DNA of 64,000 nucleotides, from contig NZ_CP113432.1 in the NCBI RefSeq assembly GCF_026686735.1, positions 3,275,001 through 3,339,000 on the forward strand, in the 5' to 3' direction. Shown one piece after another: positions 35,501 through 43,937 of the stretch. The position numbers and the translations under genes were made by a program. The notes beneath the pieces are model-generated. The model was given only the letters and a program-made list of their open reading frames with translations. It searched no databases and had not been told where the DNA came from. The DNA comes from Pseudomonas triclosanedens (GTDB taxonomy: Bacteria; Pseudomonadota; Gammaproteobacteria; Pseudomonadales; Pseudomonadaceae). Positions within the stretch are counted from its first letter, which is position 1, and each line of letters starts with the position of its first letter.

Positions 35501-36916
35501 GGCCTTGGTCGCCTGGATTTCCAACTGCCGCGACTCCAGTTCGCGAGTCTGCGCCTGCAGGTCGGCGGCCTGACGCTCCATCAGTTCCGCCTGGGCAAGG
35601 GTTTCCGCGAGAAGCTGCCCGGTGTGCGATGTCCGTTCGAGAATTTCCAGGTTCATCGCCAGCAGGGGCACGAACTCATCCAGCAATGAACGCTGGCTGG
35701 CGCCCGGTGCCTCGGTGACTTCCAGCGCGAGCACGCCCACCAGGCGCTCGCCGTGTATCAGCGGCAGCAGTTCGCTGAATGCCGCCCACGCGCCTTCGTG
35801 CGACTCCGGCGGTGGCGGCAGCTTCAGGTTGATGGGCTGACGCTGTTTCGCGCATTGGCCGACCAGACCCTCTCCCGGCGCCAGGCGACGCGGCACACTG
35901 GCCGACGCGGCATAGCTGCCCAGCAGCAGGAGGTCGCTTTCGCCCTCCGCCTGCACGTGGATCGTCGCGCTGAAGAGTGGCAGCGAATGGGCGAGGACAG
36001 CCAGGATCCGGTCGCCCAACTCTCTGGAACCCGCCACCGATTGCATCTCGCTGCTCAGCGCCGCCACCTGGGTCTTGACCCAGCGCTGGCTGGCCATCTG
36101 CCGTGCCTCGGACTGCAATTCGGTGATGGCCCGCGCCATATCTCCGATTTCGTTGGGGTAGTCCTGGAACGGCACCCGTATGTCCAGTTCGCCCTTGCTC
36201 AGTGCATCAACCGAGTTGCGCAGCGAATCGGCTGGCCGGCGAATCGACAGGCTGATCAGGATGCCGAACAACAGGCCACCGCCGACCCCCAGGGCCATCA
36301 GCCAGAAGGTCAGCTCGACACTGCGGCGAAAACGCTCCGAAGCCAGCTTGACCTCCAGGTCGGCGCCGGCGCGCTTGATCTGCGCCACCTCGGCCAGCGC
36401 TTGGTTGGCCACCTCGCCGGGGCGTTGCAGCGCCGCCGACGACAGCAGCGAGATCGCCGCAAGGTCCGAGGAACGCCCCATACCGGAAGCCTGGCCATCG
36501 AGTTCCAGCACACGTTCGATCTGCGCCTGGTACTCCTCATAGGCCGACTCGAAACGAACCATCCCGTCCTGCGCCCGCGAACGATAGATGAGCGGCCGCG
36601 CCTGCTCGATTTCCTGGCGCAGGGTCACCTGTCCTTCTTTGAGTTCCTGCAACGCCAGTTCCCGACCGCCCGGATCCGACGCCAGCACCGCCTGGCGGAC
36701 GCTACGGCCCAACCCGGCCAACGCGACCCGTGCCGCCTCGATATGCGAGAGGCCGAGCATTTCCTTCTCATAGATCTGGTTGATCTGTTCGTTCTGCTTC
36801 TGCTGCACGCTCAGGCTGTACAGGCCGATGACCAGCGCCAGCAGCAGCGTGCCACCGAAGCCCAGCAACAGTCGGGTACGCAGCGGCAGGCGCTGGAGAA
36901 ATCCGAGCGGACTCAT
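32537..36916 (-). CDS. Hybrid sensor histidine kinase (GAF-PAS-PAS-HK-REC-REC-HPt)
   Basis: A 1459-residue protein. It has two transmembrane helices (about 14-36 and 203-224) around a four-helix periplasmic sensor, then HAMP (about 225-275), GAF (about 285-425), a short coiled coil, two PAS domains (about 470-590 and 600-710), HisKA with His738 in NMSHEIRTPMN, and HATPase_c (NNAVKFTERG, DTGIGMT, GGTGLGL). Two receiver domains follow (MLVDWQMPGMDG and CVLMDCQMPVLDG), and an HPt domain near 1345 (SAHSLRGAAANIGA). It is a complete phosphorelay in one chain. An HD-GYP response regulator gene lies 36 bp upstream in the same operon and is the likely partner, linking a membrane signal to c-di-GMP breakdown. 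Confidence 0.92.
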   Translation of the reverse strand: MSPLGFLQRLPLRTRLLLGFGGTLLLALVIGLYSLSVQQKQNEQINQIYEKEMLGLSHIEAARVALAGLGRSVRQAVLASDPGGRELALQELKEGQVTLRQEIEQARPLIYRSRAQDGMVRFESAYEEYQAQIERVLELDGQASGMGRSSDLAAISLLSSAALQRPGEVANQALAEVAQIKRAGADLEVKLASERFRRSVELTFWLMALGVGGGLLFGILISLSIRRPADSLRNSVDALSKGELDIRVPFQDYPNEIGDMARAITELQSEARQMASQRWVKTQVAALSSEMQSVAGSRELGDRILAVLAHSLPLFSATIHVQAEGESDLLLLGSYAASASVPRRLAPGEGLVGQCAKQRQPINLKLPPPPESHEGAWAAFSELLPLIHGERLVGVLALEVTEAPGASQRSLLDEFVPLLAMNLEILERTSHTGQLLAETLAQAELMERQAADLQAQTRELESRQLEIQATKAWYQGILESAPDGMLVVDQEGCIILANPRLEVLFGYSHDELLGRSVDELVPEAHRASHGRLRGGFFAEHSSRQMGRGGSDLLGLRRDGSQFSVEIALAPLPDLLGHGPCVCASVRDISERRVMEAALQDSERRLQYILDCSPVSVAIATHGEIHLANPKFVETFGLNVGGETVALYVDPADQQAIWDHMRAGEQYLERECRMFDRNGNEREIQATCLPIQHHGEFAVLGWFYDITERNLVEREMRRARDLAEEATRAKSEFLANMSHEIRTPMNVIIGMSSLALKSDLDPRQRNYIHKVHRSAEGLLGIINDILDFSKIEAGMMTVERIDFRLEDVLDQFASLIGFRAEEKSLELLFQLSADLPTALIGDPLRLGQVLLNLGNNAVKFTERGEIVLGIEVAALASDSTDLHFWVRDTGIGMTAEQCGRMFQSFIQADSSTSRRFGGTGLGLSISKNLVELMNGRIWVDSEPGRGSVFHFLARFGLQPGPVPRRTRRADELLGVRALVVDDNASAREILSSMAVSYGLEVDLARGGVEALEWIAEADERGLPYQLMLVDWQMPGMDGIEVVERLRAADAASVPAVIMVTAFGREEALAEARERGVDLGMVLTKPVTPSTLLEAINLALGRQALLDPRSRERETAKADALAGVSGSRMLLVEDNELNQELALELLGEAGVEVVLACNGQEAIDRLTVDRDFDCVLMDCQMPVLDGYAATRALRQMPELSQLPIIAMTANNMTGDRELALASGMNDHIAKPIDPGVMFRTLSRWVVPHRRTVVGALPVPGPDAAGAPLPGIDTRAGLATCAGKAALYERLLRRFHGNYQDFAAQFEALDDEVDPSAKRRSAHSLRGAAANIGALAVARAAEALEDACRQHLPAQVVAPLLAALQVELDLVLAGLALHLMPPGEPAAEPPCEPGDGPTLLRELAGLLLRSDTAAEDAIARLGGIYRGRPEAAQLAGVALAIESFDYDLALQRLQELMGLGGR

Positions 36917-36952
36917 CGAACCTACCCCCTTACCGGACCTGCGCTCGAGCGC

Positions 36953-38071
36953 TCAAGGCTTTCCCTGGGGCCGGCTGTCGCGGAAACGCTCGGCGATACC
37001 CTGGAACTCTCCGTGCAGGGCCACGAAAGCATCCACCACGTCGGGATCGAAGTGCCGGCCACGCTGCATCTCGATGAGCTGCATCGCTTCGGCATGGGGC
37101 ATGCCGGTCTTGTAGATGCGCTGGCTGATCAGTGCGTCGTAGACATCCGCCAGCGCCATGAGCCGCGCCGCCACGGGAATCGCATCGCCCGCCAGGCCCT
37201 GGGGGTAGCCGCTGCCATCCCATTTCTCGTGGTGGCTGTAGGCGATCTGCTTGGCCAGGCGGAGGAACGGCACGTCCATGCCCAAGCGTTCCTCGGCCTT
37301 TTCCAGGGCCTCCAGCCCGAGCGTGGTATGGTTTTTCATCACCTCGAACTCATCGCTGGTCAACCGCCCCGGCTTGAGCAGGATGTAGTCCGGAATCCCG
37401 ACCTTGCCGATGTCATGCAGGGGGGCGGACTTGAAGAGCAGCCGCACGGTCTCGTCGTCCAGCTCGGCGGCAAAGCGTGGATGCGCCTGCAGGTGCCTGG
37501 CCAGGGCGACCACGTAGTGCTGGGTGCGCCGGATATGGTTGCCGGTCTCGTTGTCGCGGGTCTCCGCCAGCGAGGCCATCGCCAGGATGGTGACATCCTG
37601 GATGGCTGCCAGCTCCCGGGTGCGCCGCTGCACTTCCTGCTCCAGGAAGTGATTCTGGTCGCGCAGGAAATCAGCCGCGGCCTTGACCCGCAACTGGTTG
37701 TCCACCCGCATCAGCACGACGGGAGGGTTGATCGGCTTGGTGATGTAGTCCACCGCCCCCAGGTCGAGGCCCCGGATTTCATCCTCGACCGAACCCTGGG
37801 TGGTGACGAAGATCACCGGAATATCACGCGTCCGTGGCTGCTCGCGCAGCCGCCGGCATACCTCGAAGCCGCTCATGCCAGGCATCATCACATCCAGCAG
37901 GATGAGGTCCGGCGGATCGTCGGACGTGGCGATCTGCAACGCCTTCTCGCCGGTCCTGGCTGCCTTGACGCGATACAGCAGCTTGAGCAGCTCAGTGAGC
38001 AGTGTGAGGTTTTCCGGGGTGTCGTCGACGATCAGGATCGTCGGCCGGACAACGGGACCAGGCTCATTCAT
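36953..38071 (-). CDS. Response regulator with HD-GYP phosphodiesterase domain (RpfG-like)
   Basis: A 372-residue two-domain protein. The receiver has phospho-acceptor Asp60 in DLILLDVMMPG and Lys112 in ITKPINPP. The HD-GYP domain has PLHDIGKVGIPD (His219-Asp220) and HHEKWDGSGYP (280-290), so the metal site and GYP motif look intact, and it should hydrolyse c-di-GMP. ATG 38071 has GGAGG 7 nt upstream; longer in-frame sequence lacks a ribosome binding site. It precedes the hybrid kinase by 36 bp, so the two form a signalling pair. Output is likely motility, biofilm or surface behaviour, from family knowledge. Confidence 0.92.
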   Translation of the reverse strand: MNEPGPVVRPTILIVDDTPENLTLLTELLKLLYRVKAARTGEKALQIATSDDPPDLILLDVMMPGMSGFEVCRRLREQPRTRDIPVIFVTTQGSVEDEIRGLDLGAVDYITKPINPPVVLMRVDNQLRVKAAADFLRDQNHFLEQEVQRRTRELAAIQDVTILAMASLAETRDNETGNHIRRTQHYVVALARHLQAHPRFAAELDDETVRLLFKSAPLHDIGKVGIPDYILLKPGRLTSDEFEVMKNHTTLGLEALEKAEERLGMDVPFLRLAKQIAYSHHEKWDGSGYPQGLAGDAIPVAARLMALADVYDALISQRIYKTGMPHAEAMQLIEMQRGRHFDPDVVDAFVALHGEFQGIAERFRDSRPQGKP

Positions 38072-38250
38072 TGACCATCCTCCGCCGAAGTGAACGCGCC
38101 TACAGCTCATCCCGCTTGCACGCGGAAATGAGTATAGCCAGCGCCACACGGGGCGCACGCGCACGGTGCGCGGCAGCATTGCGCCGCTCACCGTCGCGGG
38201 TACGGTCTACCTCCAGCCCGGATCGGAACCTCGATCAGGGTGAAGGAAGA

Positions 38251-40179
38251 TCACTGGGTCGCCGTCGGCTTCCAGTCCAGCAGATGGCGGGTAAAGCCAT
38301 AGCTCGCCGACTGGTAGTAGCTCACCGCACGGTCCACCAGCGGGTCGCTCAGGCTGGCGGCCACTTCCTCGCTCGCCCCAAGGGCCTGGTTATGCCGGCG
38401 CAGGACGGCACGCGGGCTCAGGATGGCGAGGTCCTTGCCATCGAACAGGCCCAGGTGCTGGTAGTTGCCAATGACCACGCGCGGCTCAAGCGAGCTGGGC
38501 GTCATCAGGCTGCGGCCGAAGAAGGTCGATTCGTAGCTCAGGTTCAGCATCGACAGCAGCGTGGGCGCGAGATCGATCTGGCTGGCCAGCTCCCCACGCT
38601 CGCCAGCGGGCAACAGCTTGGGCGCGTAGATGAACAGCGGGATCTGGTAGTTCGCCACTGGCAGGTCTTCCTTGCCCGCACTGCCGGCCGTGTGGTCGGC
38701 CACGAACACGAAGATGGTGTTGTCGAACCAGGGTTTGCCCTTCACGTCCTGCAGGAACTTGCCGATGGCATAGTCGGTGTACTTGACCGCACCGTCACGG
38801 CCATTGCCAGAGGGGATGTCGATGCGCCCTTCCGGGTAGGTGTATGGACGATGGTTCGAGGTGGTCATCAATTGCAGGAGGAAAGGCTTGTTCCTGGCGA
38901 AGTTCTCGTCCGCCAGCCTGATCGCCTGTGCATACAGGTCCTCGTCGCTCATTCCCCACGCATTCTTGAAGTGGATGTCGGCCTCGTTCACGCTCGACTG
39001 GTCCACGATCCGGTAACCGTTGCCGCCGAAGAAGGCATTCATGTTGTCGAAGTAGCCACGGCCGCCATACACGAACACAGCGTCGTAACCGACTGCCTGC
39101 AACTGCTGGCCCAGGCTCGCGAAGCCGCTTTCCCGGCCTATGCGCTTGACGATGGAGCGTCCCGGTGTCGGCGGAATCGACAGCGTGATGGCTTCCAGGC
39201 CGCGGTCGGTACGGGTACCGGTGGCGTAGAAGTTGTTGAAATAGAGGCTGTTGCGCCGCAGCTCGTCCATGTTCGGGGTGAGATTCCGACCATCGCCATT
39301 GCTGCCCAGGTACTTGGCACTGAGGCTCTCGATGGTGACCAGGACGATGTTGTGCTTCTTCGGCGTCCCCGGATTTTCGATGCGCCGGCGAATATCCAGG
39401 TGGTCGCTGCCAATGAAGCGCGCGTTCGGCTCCGCGAGTTCCGCGCGCATGCGCCGGGCCACCTCCTCGGCCGGCAACGTGGCATAGAACTGCGGGTAGT
39501 CCAGCTCATTGTTGCGGAACGCGGCGAAGAACTGGTACGGGCCGTTGCTCGACAACTCGCGGGCATAGGTATTGCCGCCCTCGGAGCGCGGGCGATCCTG
39601 GTCGACCAGGAACAGCGCGGCCAGCGCCAGCGCCAGCAGGCCGGCACATCCCGCCAGGCTCCTGCCCAGGTTCGGCACCGGGGATGTGGCGATACCACGC
39701 ACGACCCTGGACATCCCGAAGGTGACCGCCAGCGAAATCAGGGCCAGGGCGCCCAGGAGCGTCCCGACGGGATAGGACTCCAGAATGTTGTTCAGCACCT
39801 CATCGGAATAGACCAGATAGTCCACCGCGATGAAGTTGAACCGAACGCCGAACTCATCCCAGAACAGCCACTCGGCCACTGCCGTGAAGAGCATCAGGTA
39901 AACGCTGGCGAACAGGACGAGGGACAGCAGCCAGCGCCAGGATGCTGCGCGCCAGACTCGCGCCGGCATCAGCAGCAGCGCCACGCCAAGCGGCAGCAGG
40001 GCATAGACCAGGAAGCTCAGGTCGTAGAGCAAGCCTATGGCGAACACCGCCAACTGGCCTGCGCCTAGATCCTGCAGGTGACCAGCCATGAGGACAGCGC
40101 GGGTCAGGAAGAAAACGATCAGCCACAGCAAGGCGATCAGTGCGAGGAAACGCACCGGAGCCGAACGCAGAAGTTGCAT
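38251..40179 (-). CDS. LTA synthase-family sulfatase/phosphotransferase
   Basis: A 642-residue protein. The first 210 or so residues hold about five transmembrane helices and the rest is a periplasmic alkaline-phosphatase-superfamily domain. Motifs are NIVLVTIESLSAKY (metal-binding Glu), GTRTDRGLEA (probable nucleophile Thr) and FVADHTAG (Asp-His metal site). The family includes LtaS and the phosphoglycerol transferase OpgB (MdoB); in Gram-negatives it transfers phosphoglycerol or phosphoethanolamine to periplasmic glucans or LPS. ATG 40179 is placed by the topology and an AAGGG ribosome binding site. A strong sigma-70 promoter lies about 80 bp upstream, with an AACAACAA motif in the leader. 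Acceptor and donor are unknown. Confidence 0.88.
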   Translation of the reverse strand: MQLLRSAPVRFLALIALLWLIVFFLTRAVLMAGHLQDLGAGQLAVFAIGLLYDLSFLVYALLPLGVALLLMPARVWRAASWRWLLSLVLFASVYLMLFTAVAEWLFWDEFGVRFNFIAVDYLVYSDEVLNNILESYPVGTLLGALALISLAVTFGMSRVVRGIATSPVPNLGRSLAGCAGLLALALAALFLVDQDRPRSEGGNTYARELSSNGPYQFFAAFRNNELDYPQFYATLPAEEVARRMRAELAEPNARFIGSDHLDIRRRIENPGTPKKHNIVLVTIESLSAKYLGSNGDGRNLTPNMDELRRNSLYFNNFYATGTRTDRGLEAITLSIPPTPGRSIVKRIGRESGFASLGQQLQAVGYDAVFVYGGRGYFDNMNAFFGGNGYRIVDQSSVNEADIHFKNAWGMSDEDLYAQAIRLADENFARNKPFLLQLMTTSNHRPYTYPEGRIDIPSGNGRDGAVKYTDYAIGKFLQDVKGKPWFDNTIFVFVADHTAGSAGKEDLPVANYQIPLFIYAPKLLPAGERGELASQIDLAPTLLSMLNLSYESTFFGRSLMTPSSLEPRVVIGNYQHLGLFDGKDLAILSPRAVLRRHNQALGASEEVAASLSDPLVDRAVSYYQSASYGFTRHLLDWKPTATQ

Positions 40180-40189
40180 GGAAACACCC

Positions 40190-40197
40190 TTGTTGTT
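40190..40197 (-). promoter_or_regulatory. AACAACAA Hfq/Crc-type motif in the leader of the LTA synthase-like gene
   Basis: On the minus strand AACAACAA directly precedes the AAGGGTG ribosome binding site and lies 10 nt from the ATG. It has the same form as the motifs of the catabolic cluster, though an envelope enzyme is not a typical Crc target. Confidence 0.4.
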
Positions 40198-40258
40198 ATG
40201 CGCGAACCTGGGCGGCAATCGCGCTGTAAAGTGCCGAATCCGGCTACCGGCGCGACTC

Positions 40259-40287
40259 TATAAAGTGAAAGGAAAAGAAATTGTCAA
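40259..40287 (-). promoter_or_regulatory. Sigma-70 promoter of the LTA synthase-like gene
   Basis: On the minus strand TTGACA (40282-40287), a 17-bp spacer and TTTATA (40259-40264) give a near-consensus promoter about 80 bp before the ATG at 40179. Confidence 0.7.
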
Positions 40288-40482
40288 AGCGCGGCGAGTG
40301 ATTATTTCAAGTTGTGTAATAGCGCCCGAAGCCAGCGGCTCGCCGGAGCCATCGGTGCAGCGTTGGGCCGTTACGGTTCAGCGGCGGGGTTTCCCACAGC
40401 GCCACCACGTCTTTTTCACATGTCTTTGACGGCGGCTTGATCGGACGACTCGATAATGAGGGCAACCATCGAGTCGCGGCCC

Positions 40483-41142
40483 ATGAACGAACCCCAACGC
40501 CTATCAGCCTCTGCTGAACACCACGAGAACGGCGGCGTTGCCAGCGGAACGCTCAGCGCCTTTCTGCGCACGCGCATCGCCGACTGGAGGAAGAAACGCC
40601 TGCTGCGGCTCGCCCTGCGCATGGCCGAAGAGCCGATCCTCATGCTCGAAGTCTCGCAATCACCCGGCAGCTTCTGGCCGGTGCTGATGGAGCACAACAA
40701 CCGGATCATCGTCGCCACCTCCCCGGCAACCGACTCCCTGCTCGCGGCGCACCGGAAGCTGCCAAGCGGGATGAATCAACGCATCAAGACCCTGCCCGGC
40801 CCCGTGGATTACGCCGAACTGCGCGCAGGGTCGGTCGACTGCATACTCATATCCGAAGTCCCGTCCTCGTCGTGCAACGCGGCGAACATCCGCCTGCTGG
40901 GCCAGCTCAGCCGGGTCACGCGGGACACGGTGATTCTCTTCGCCCGCGTCGGCAGCCGCTCGTCCCTCTCCGGCGCGATACCGCCATGCACCTGCAGTGC
41001 CGATCAGCACGCCCTGATGCCCGACTCCACCAGCGCCAAGGCCCTGGAACAGGAGTTCCAGCGCGTCGGTTTCTCGCAGATCAAGCACTACAACTTCACC
41101 CCCGGGGTGGCTGGCGTCCGCGTCTACATCCTCCGCAAATGA
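40483..41142 (+). CDS. Degenerate class I methyltransferase-like protein
   Basis: A 219-residue protein. Residues about 45-75 (ILMLEVSQSPGSFWPVL) sit where SAM motif I (LDVGCGxGxF) would be, but the glycine triad is largely missing. A following acidic strand is also weak, while DYAELRAGSVDCILISEVPSS resembles motif IV. It ends in a strand-rich VRVYILRK typical of the fold. Thus it may bind SAM weakly or not at all. The start is uncertain: ATG 40483 and an in-frame ATG at 40456 both lack a good ribosome binding site. It is divergent from an LTA synthase-family gene, so an envelope role is possible; I do not recognise a named homologue. Confidence 0.6.
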   Translation: MNEPQRLSASAEHHENGGVASGTLSAFLRTRIADWRKKRLLRLALRMAEEPILMLEVSQSPGSFWPVLMEHNNRIIVATSPATDSLLAAHRKLPSGMNQRIKTLPGPVDYAELRAGSVDCILISEVPSSSCNAANIRLLGQLSRVTRDTVILFARVGSRSSLSGAIPPCTCSADQHALMPDSTSAKALEQEFQRVGFSQIKHYNFTPGVAGVRVYILRK

Positions 41143-41210
41143 GTCCTCCCCAGCCCTGCTGCGCGGGCCTGCCGGCCAATGCCAGCAGCGCAATGCGCCT
41201 CGGCATCAAA

Positions 41211-41230
41211 TGAGAATGACAATTTCTTAA
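41211..41230 (+). promoter_or_regulatory. Fur-box-like site
   Basis: Tandem hexamers GAGAAT and GACAAT (41212-41223) followed by TTCTTA resemble the GATAAT repeat model of Fur boxes. The site lies about 85 bp before the ferric-iron binding-protein gene. Confidence 0.45.
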
Positions 41231-41315
41231 CGACTCCGGAGCGATCATCGCCGCCACTCGCAAGCGACGTCCCCACGGATATCGCCTTTGAAAGAACCTG
41301 ATGGAGTGGCGATTG

Positions 41316-42335
41316 ATGAAAATACGCGGTGCCTCGTTGGTCATTCTGGTAGCTGTCGCAAGCATGGCGTTGATGGGCGCGAGGGGCTCGATGGCCGCCT
41401 CGGATGCCGACGGAATCGTCGTCTACAACGCACAACATGAATCGCTGACCAAGGCATGGGCCCAAGGGTTCACCAGTGAGACCGGCATCAAGGTGACCCT
41501 GCGCAATGGCGACGACAGCGAACTGGGCAACCAGCTCGTGCAGGAAGGCAAGGCATCCCCGGCCGATGTATTCCTCACCGAGAACTCGCCCGCGATGGTC
41601 CTCGTCGATCACGCCGGCCTGCTCGCCCCTGTCGCGCCCTCGACCCTGTCACAGGTCGGCGTCCCATATCGCCCGGCGCATGGGCAATGGGTCGGCATCG
41701 CCGCCCGCTCCACGGTCTTCGTCTACAACAGGAACATGGTCAAGGAAGCGGACCTGCCCAAGTCGCTCCTCGACCTGGCTGCACCGCAGTGGATCGGCCG
41801 TTGGGCCGCTTCTCCGGCCGGTGCGGATTTCCAGGCCATCGTCGGCGCACTGCTGGAGCAGAAAGGCGAAGCCGCTACCCTCGACTGGCTGGAATCGATG
41901 AAGTCCGGCGCGAAAATCTATCGCGGCAACAACGCGGTCCTCAAGGCAGTCAACGCCGGGCAGATCGATGGCGGCGTGATCTATCACTACTACTACTTCG
42001 GCGACCAGGCCAAGACCGGCGAAAACAGCAACAACTCAGCGCTGCACTACTTCGGGCACAAGGATCCCGGCGCCTTCACCAGCCTCTCCGGCGGTGGTGT
42101 GCTGGCGTCCAGCAAGCACCCGAAAGAGGCCCAGGCGTTCCTGCAATGGATCACCGGCCCGCACGGACAAGCTGTCCTCAGGGATGGCACCTCGTTCGAA
42201 TACGCAGTGGGCGAAGGCGTGGCGTCCAACCCGAAGCTCGTCCCGCTGGACCGCCTCGACGCGCCCGCAGTCGACGTTTCCAAACTTGACAGCCAGAAAG
42301 TCGTGGAACTGATGACCCAGGCAGGTCTGCTGTAA
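41316..42335 (+). CDS. fbpA: Ferric iron ABC transporter, periplasmic binding protein
   Basis: A 339-residue protein with a signal peptide (MKIRGASLVILVAVASMALM, cut near SMAAS). IVVYNAQHESLTKAWAQGFTSETGIKV is the opening of FbpA/HitA/SfuA proteins, and VIYHYYYFGDQ holds the paired tyrosines that bind Fe(III). It delivers free ferric iron from periplasm to the permease. GGAG at 41303-41306 supports ATG 41316. Permease and ATPase genes follow with no gap, so this is a complete FbpABC operon. The Fur-like site upstream suggests iron repression. Confidence 0.93.
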   Translation: MKIRGASLVILVAVASMALMGARGSMAASDADGIVVYNAQHESLTKAWAQGFTSETGIKVTLRNGDDSELGNQLVQEGKASPADVFLTENSPAMVLVDHAGLLAPVAPSTLSQVGVPYRPAHGQWVGIAARSTVFVYNRNMVKEADLPKSLLDLAAPQWIGRWAASPAGADFQAIVGALLEQKGEAATLDWLESMKSGAKIYRGNNAVLKAVNAGQIDGGVIYHYYYFGDQAKTGENSNNSALHYFGHKDPGAFTSLSGGGVLASSKHPKEAQAFLQWITGPHGQAVLRDGTSFEYAVGEGVASNPKLVPLDRLDAPAVDVSKLDSQKVVELMTQAGLL

Positions 42336-43937
42336 GTGACGGCGCAACAGTTCGGCCCCCAGGCGCACACCTCCCGGAGGGCCAACCCCGCGTTCGCCCG
42401 AGGCCGCGCGGCCAGGGCTGGCGGCCAGCGCTGGATGCTGGCGGCGGCGATCCTGGTGGCAGTATTTGCCATGCTTCCGCTCGCCTTCGTCGCGATGGCC
42501 GCCATCCAGGCAGGATTTCCGCTCATCGCCAAGCTGGTGTTCCGGCCACGGGTAGCGGAGTTGCTGTACAACACCCTGCTGCTGATCGCACTGACCGTCC
42601 CTCTATGCGTGCTGCACGGCGTGACAATGGCCTGGCTGACCGAGCGCAGCGATCTTCCCGGCAGGCGCTGGTGGTCGCTTCTGGTCGTCGCGCCGCTGGC
42701 GATCCCGGCGTTCGTCCACAGCTACGCCTGGGTCAGCCTGGCGCCGTCGCTGCATGGCCTGTTCCCCGCCGTGCTGGTTTCGGTCATCGCCTACTCGCCT
42801 TTCATCTACCTGCCCGCGGCGGCGGCGCTCCGCCGCCTGGACCCCGTGCTCGAAGACGTGGCCGAATCGCTCGGTGATCGGCCGGCCACGGTGTTCCTGC
42901 GCGTCGTGCTGCCGCAACTGCGCGTGGCGATCTGGGGCGGATCGCTGCTGGTCGCACTGCACCTGCTGGCGGAGTACGGGTTGTTCGCGCTGATCCGCTT
43001 CGACACCTTCACCACAGCGATCTTCGACCAGTTCCAATCGTCCTTCAGCGGCCCCGCCGCAAACATGCTGGCTGGTGTCCTGGCCCTGGCCTGCCTGGCG
43101 CTGCTCACGCTCGAAGCGACCACCCGCGGCTCGGCTCGCTACGCGCGCATCGGCGCCGGCAGTCCCAGGCCGCCACGGCAGTATCGCCTGGGCGCACCGG
43201 CCACATTGTTCGCCCTGGCCTGCTGCGCCGCCTTCACGGCCCTCTCCCTCGGCGTGCCCCTGGCGACCCTCGGACAGTGGCTAGCCGCTGGCGGGCTGGC
43301 GGTATGGCGTTCCGACGAGCTGCTGCTCTGCCTCGGCCAGACCATGCTGCTGGGTACCGCGGGCGCGCTGCTCACCACCGCCGCCGCGATCCCCATCGCC
43401 TGGATTTCCGTGCGTGCGCCGAGCAGGCTTCAACGCATGCTGGAAGGCAGCAACTACGTTGCCAGCGCGCTGCCGGGTATCGTCGTCGCGCTGGCGCTGG
43501 TCAGCGTCACGATCAAATTCGCCCAGCCTCTGTACCAGACAGTCTTCACCGTACTGCTGGCCTATGTGCTGATGTTCCTGCCACGGGCGCTGGTCAGCCT
43601 GCGCGCGGGGCTGGCCCAGGCTCCGGTAGAACTGGAAAACATCGCTCGCAGCCTTGGCCGCTCACCGCTGCAGGCACTCTGCGGCGTCACCCTGCGGTTC
43701 GCGGCGCCGGGCGCGGCGGCAAGCGTCGCCCTGGTGTTCCTTGCCATCGTCAACGAACTGACCGCCACCCTGCTCCTGTCACCCAGCGGCACCGCCACGC
43801 TGGCTACCGCCTTCTGGTCGAAGACCAGCGAGATCGATTACGCCGCAGCCGCGCCGTATGCGTTGATGATGATCCTGCTTTCACTTCCGCTTACCGGGCT
43901 TCTCTACCATCAATCCAAGCGAGTAGCAGGTCGATGA
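42336..43937 (+). CDS. fbpB: Ferric iron ABC transporter, fused permease
   Basis: A 533-residue inner-membrane protein with two BPD-type permease modules, about 55-260 and 325-525, as in FbpB/SfuB. The EAA loops are [22 protein letters not shown] and [22 protein letters not shown]. The start given is a GTG directly after the fbpA stop codon; no ribosome binding site is clear, so coupling is likely, and an in-frame ATG at 42435 would give a shorter protein. The stop overlaps the ATPase start (ATGA). Confidence 0.9.
   Translation: MTAQQFGPQAHTSRRANPAFARGRAARAGGQRWMLAAAILVAVFAMLPLAFVAMAAIQAGFPLIAKLVFRPRVAELLYNTLLLIALTVPLCVLHGVTMAWLTERSDLPGRRWWSLLVVAPLAIPAFVHSYAWVSLAPSLHGLFPAVLVSVIAYSPFIYLPAAAALRRLDPVLEDVAESLGDRPATVFLRVVLPQLRVAIWGGSLLVALHLLAEYGLFALIRFDTFTTAIFDQFQSSFSGPAANMLAGVLALACLALLTLEATTRGSARYARIGAGSPRPPRQYRLGAPATLFALACCAAFTALSLGVPLATLGQWLAAGGLAVWRSDELLLCLGQTMLLGTAGALLTTAAAIPIAWISVRAPSRLQRMLEGSNYVASALPGIVVALALVSVTIKFAQPLYQTVFTVLLAYVLMFLPRALVSLRAGLAQAPVELENIARSLGRSPLQALCGVTLRFAAPGAAASVALVFLAIVNELTATLLLSPSGTATLATAFWSKTSEIDYAAAAPYALMMILLSLPLTGLLYHQSKRVAGR

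Larger units (their letters stand above)
40180..40482. other. Divergent intergenic region
   Basis: About 300 bp between the LTA synthase-like gene and the methyltransferase-like gene. It holds the minus-strand promoter and leader described separately. The + strand promoter of the methyltransferase-like gene is not evident. Confidence 0.45.
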
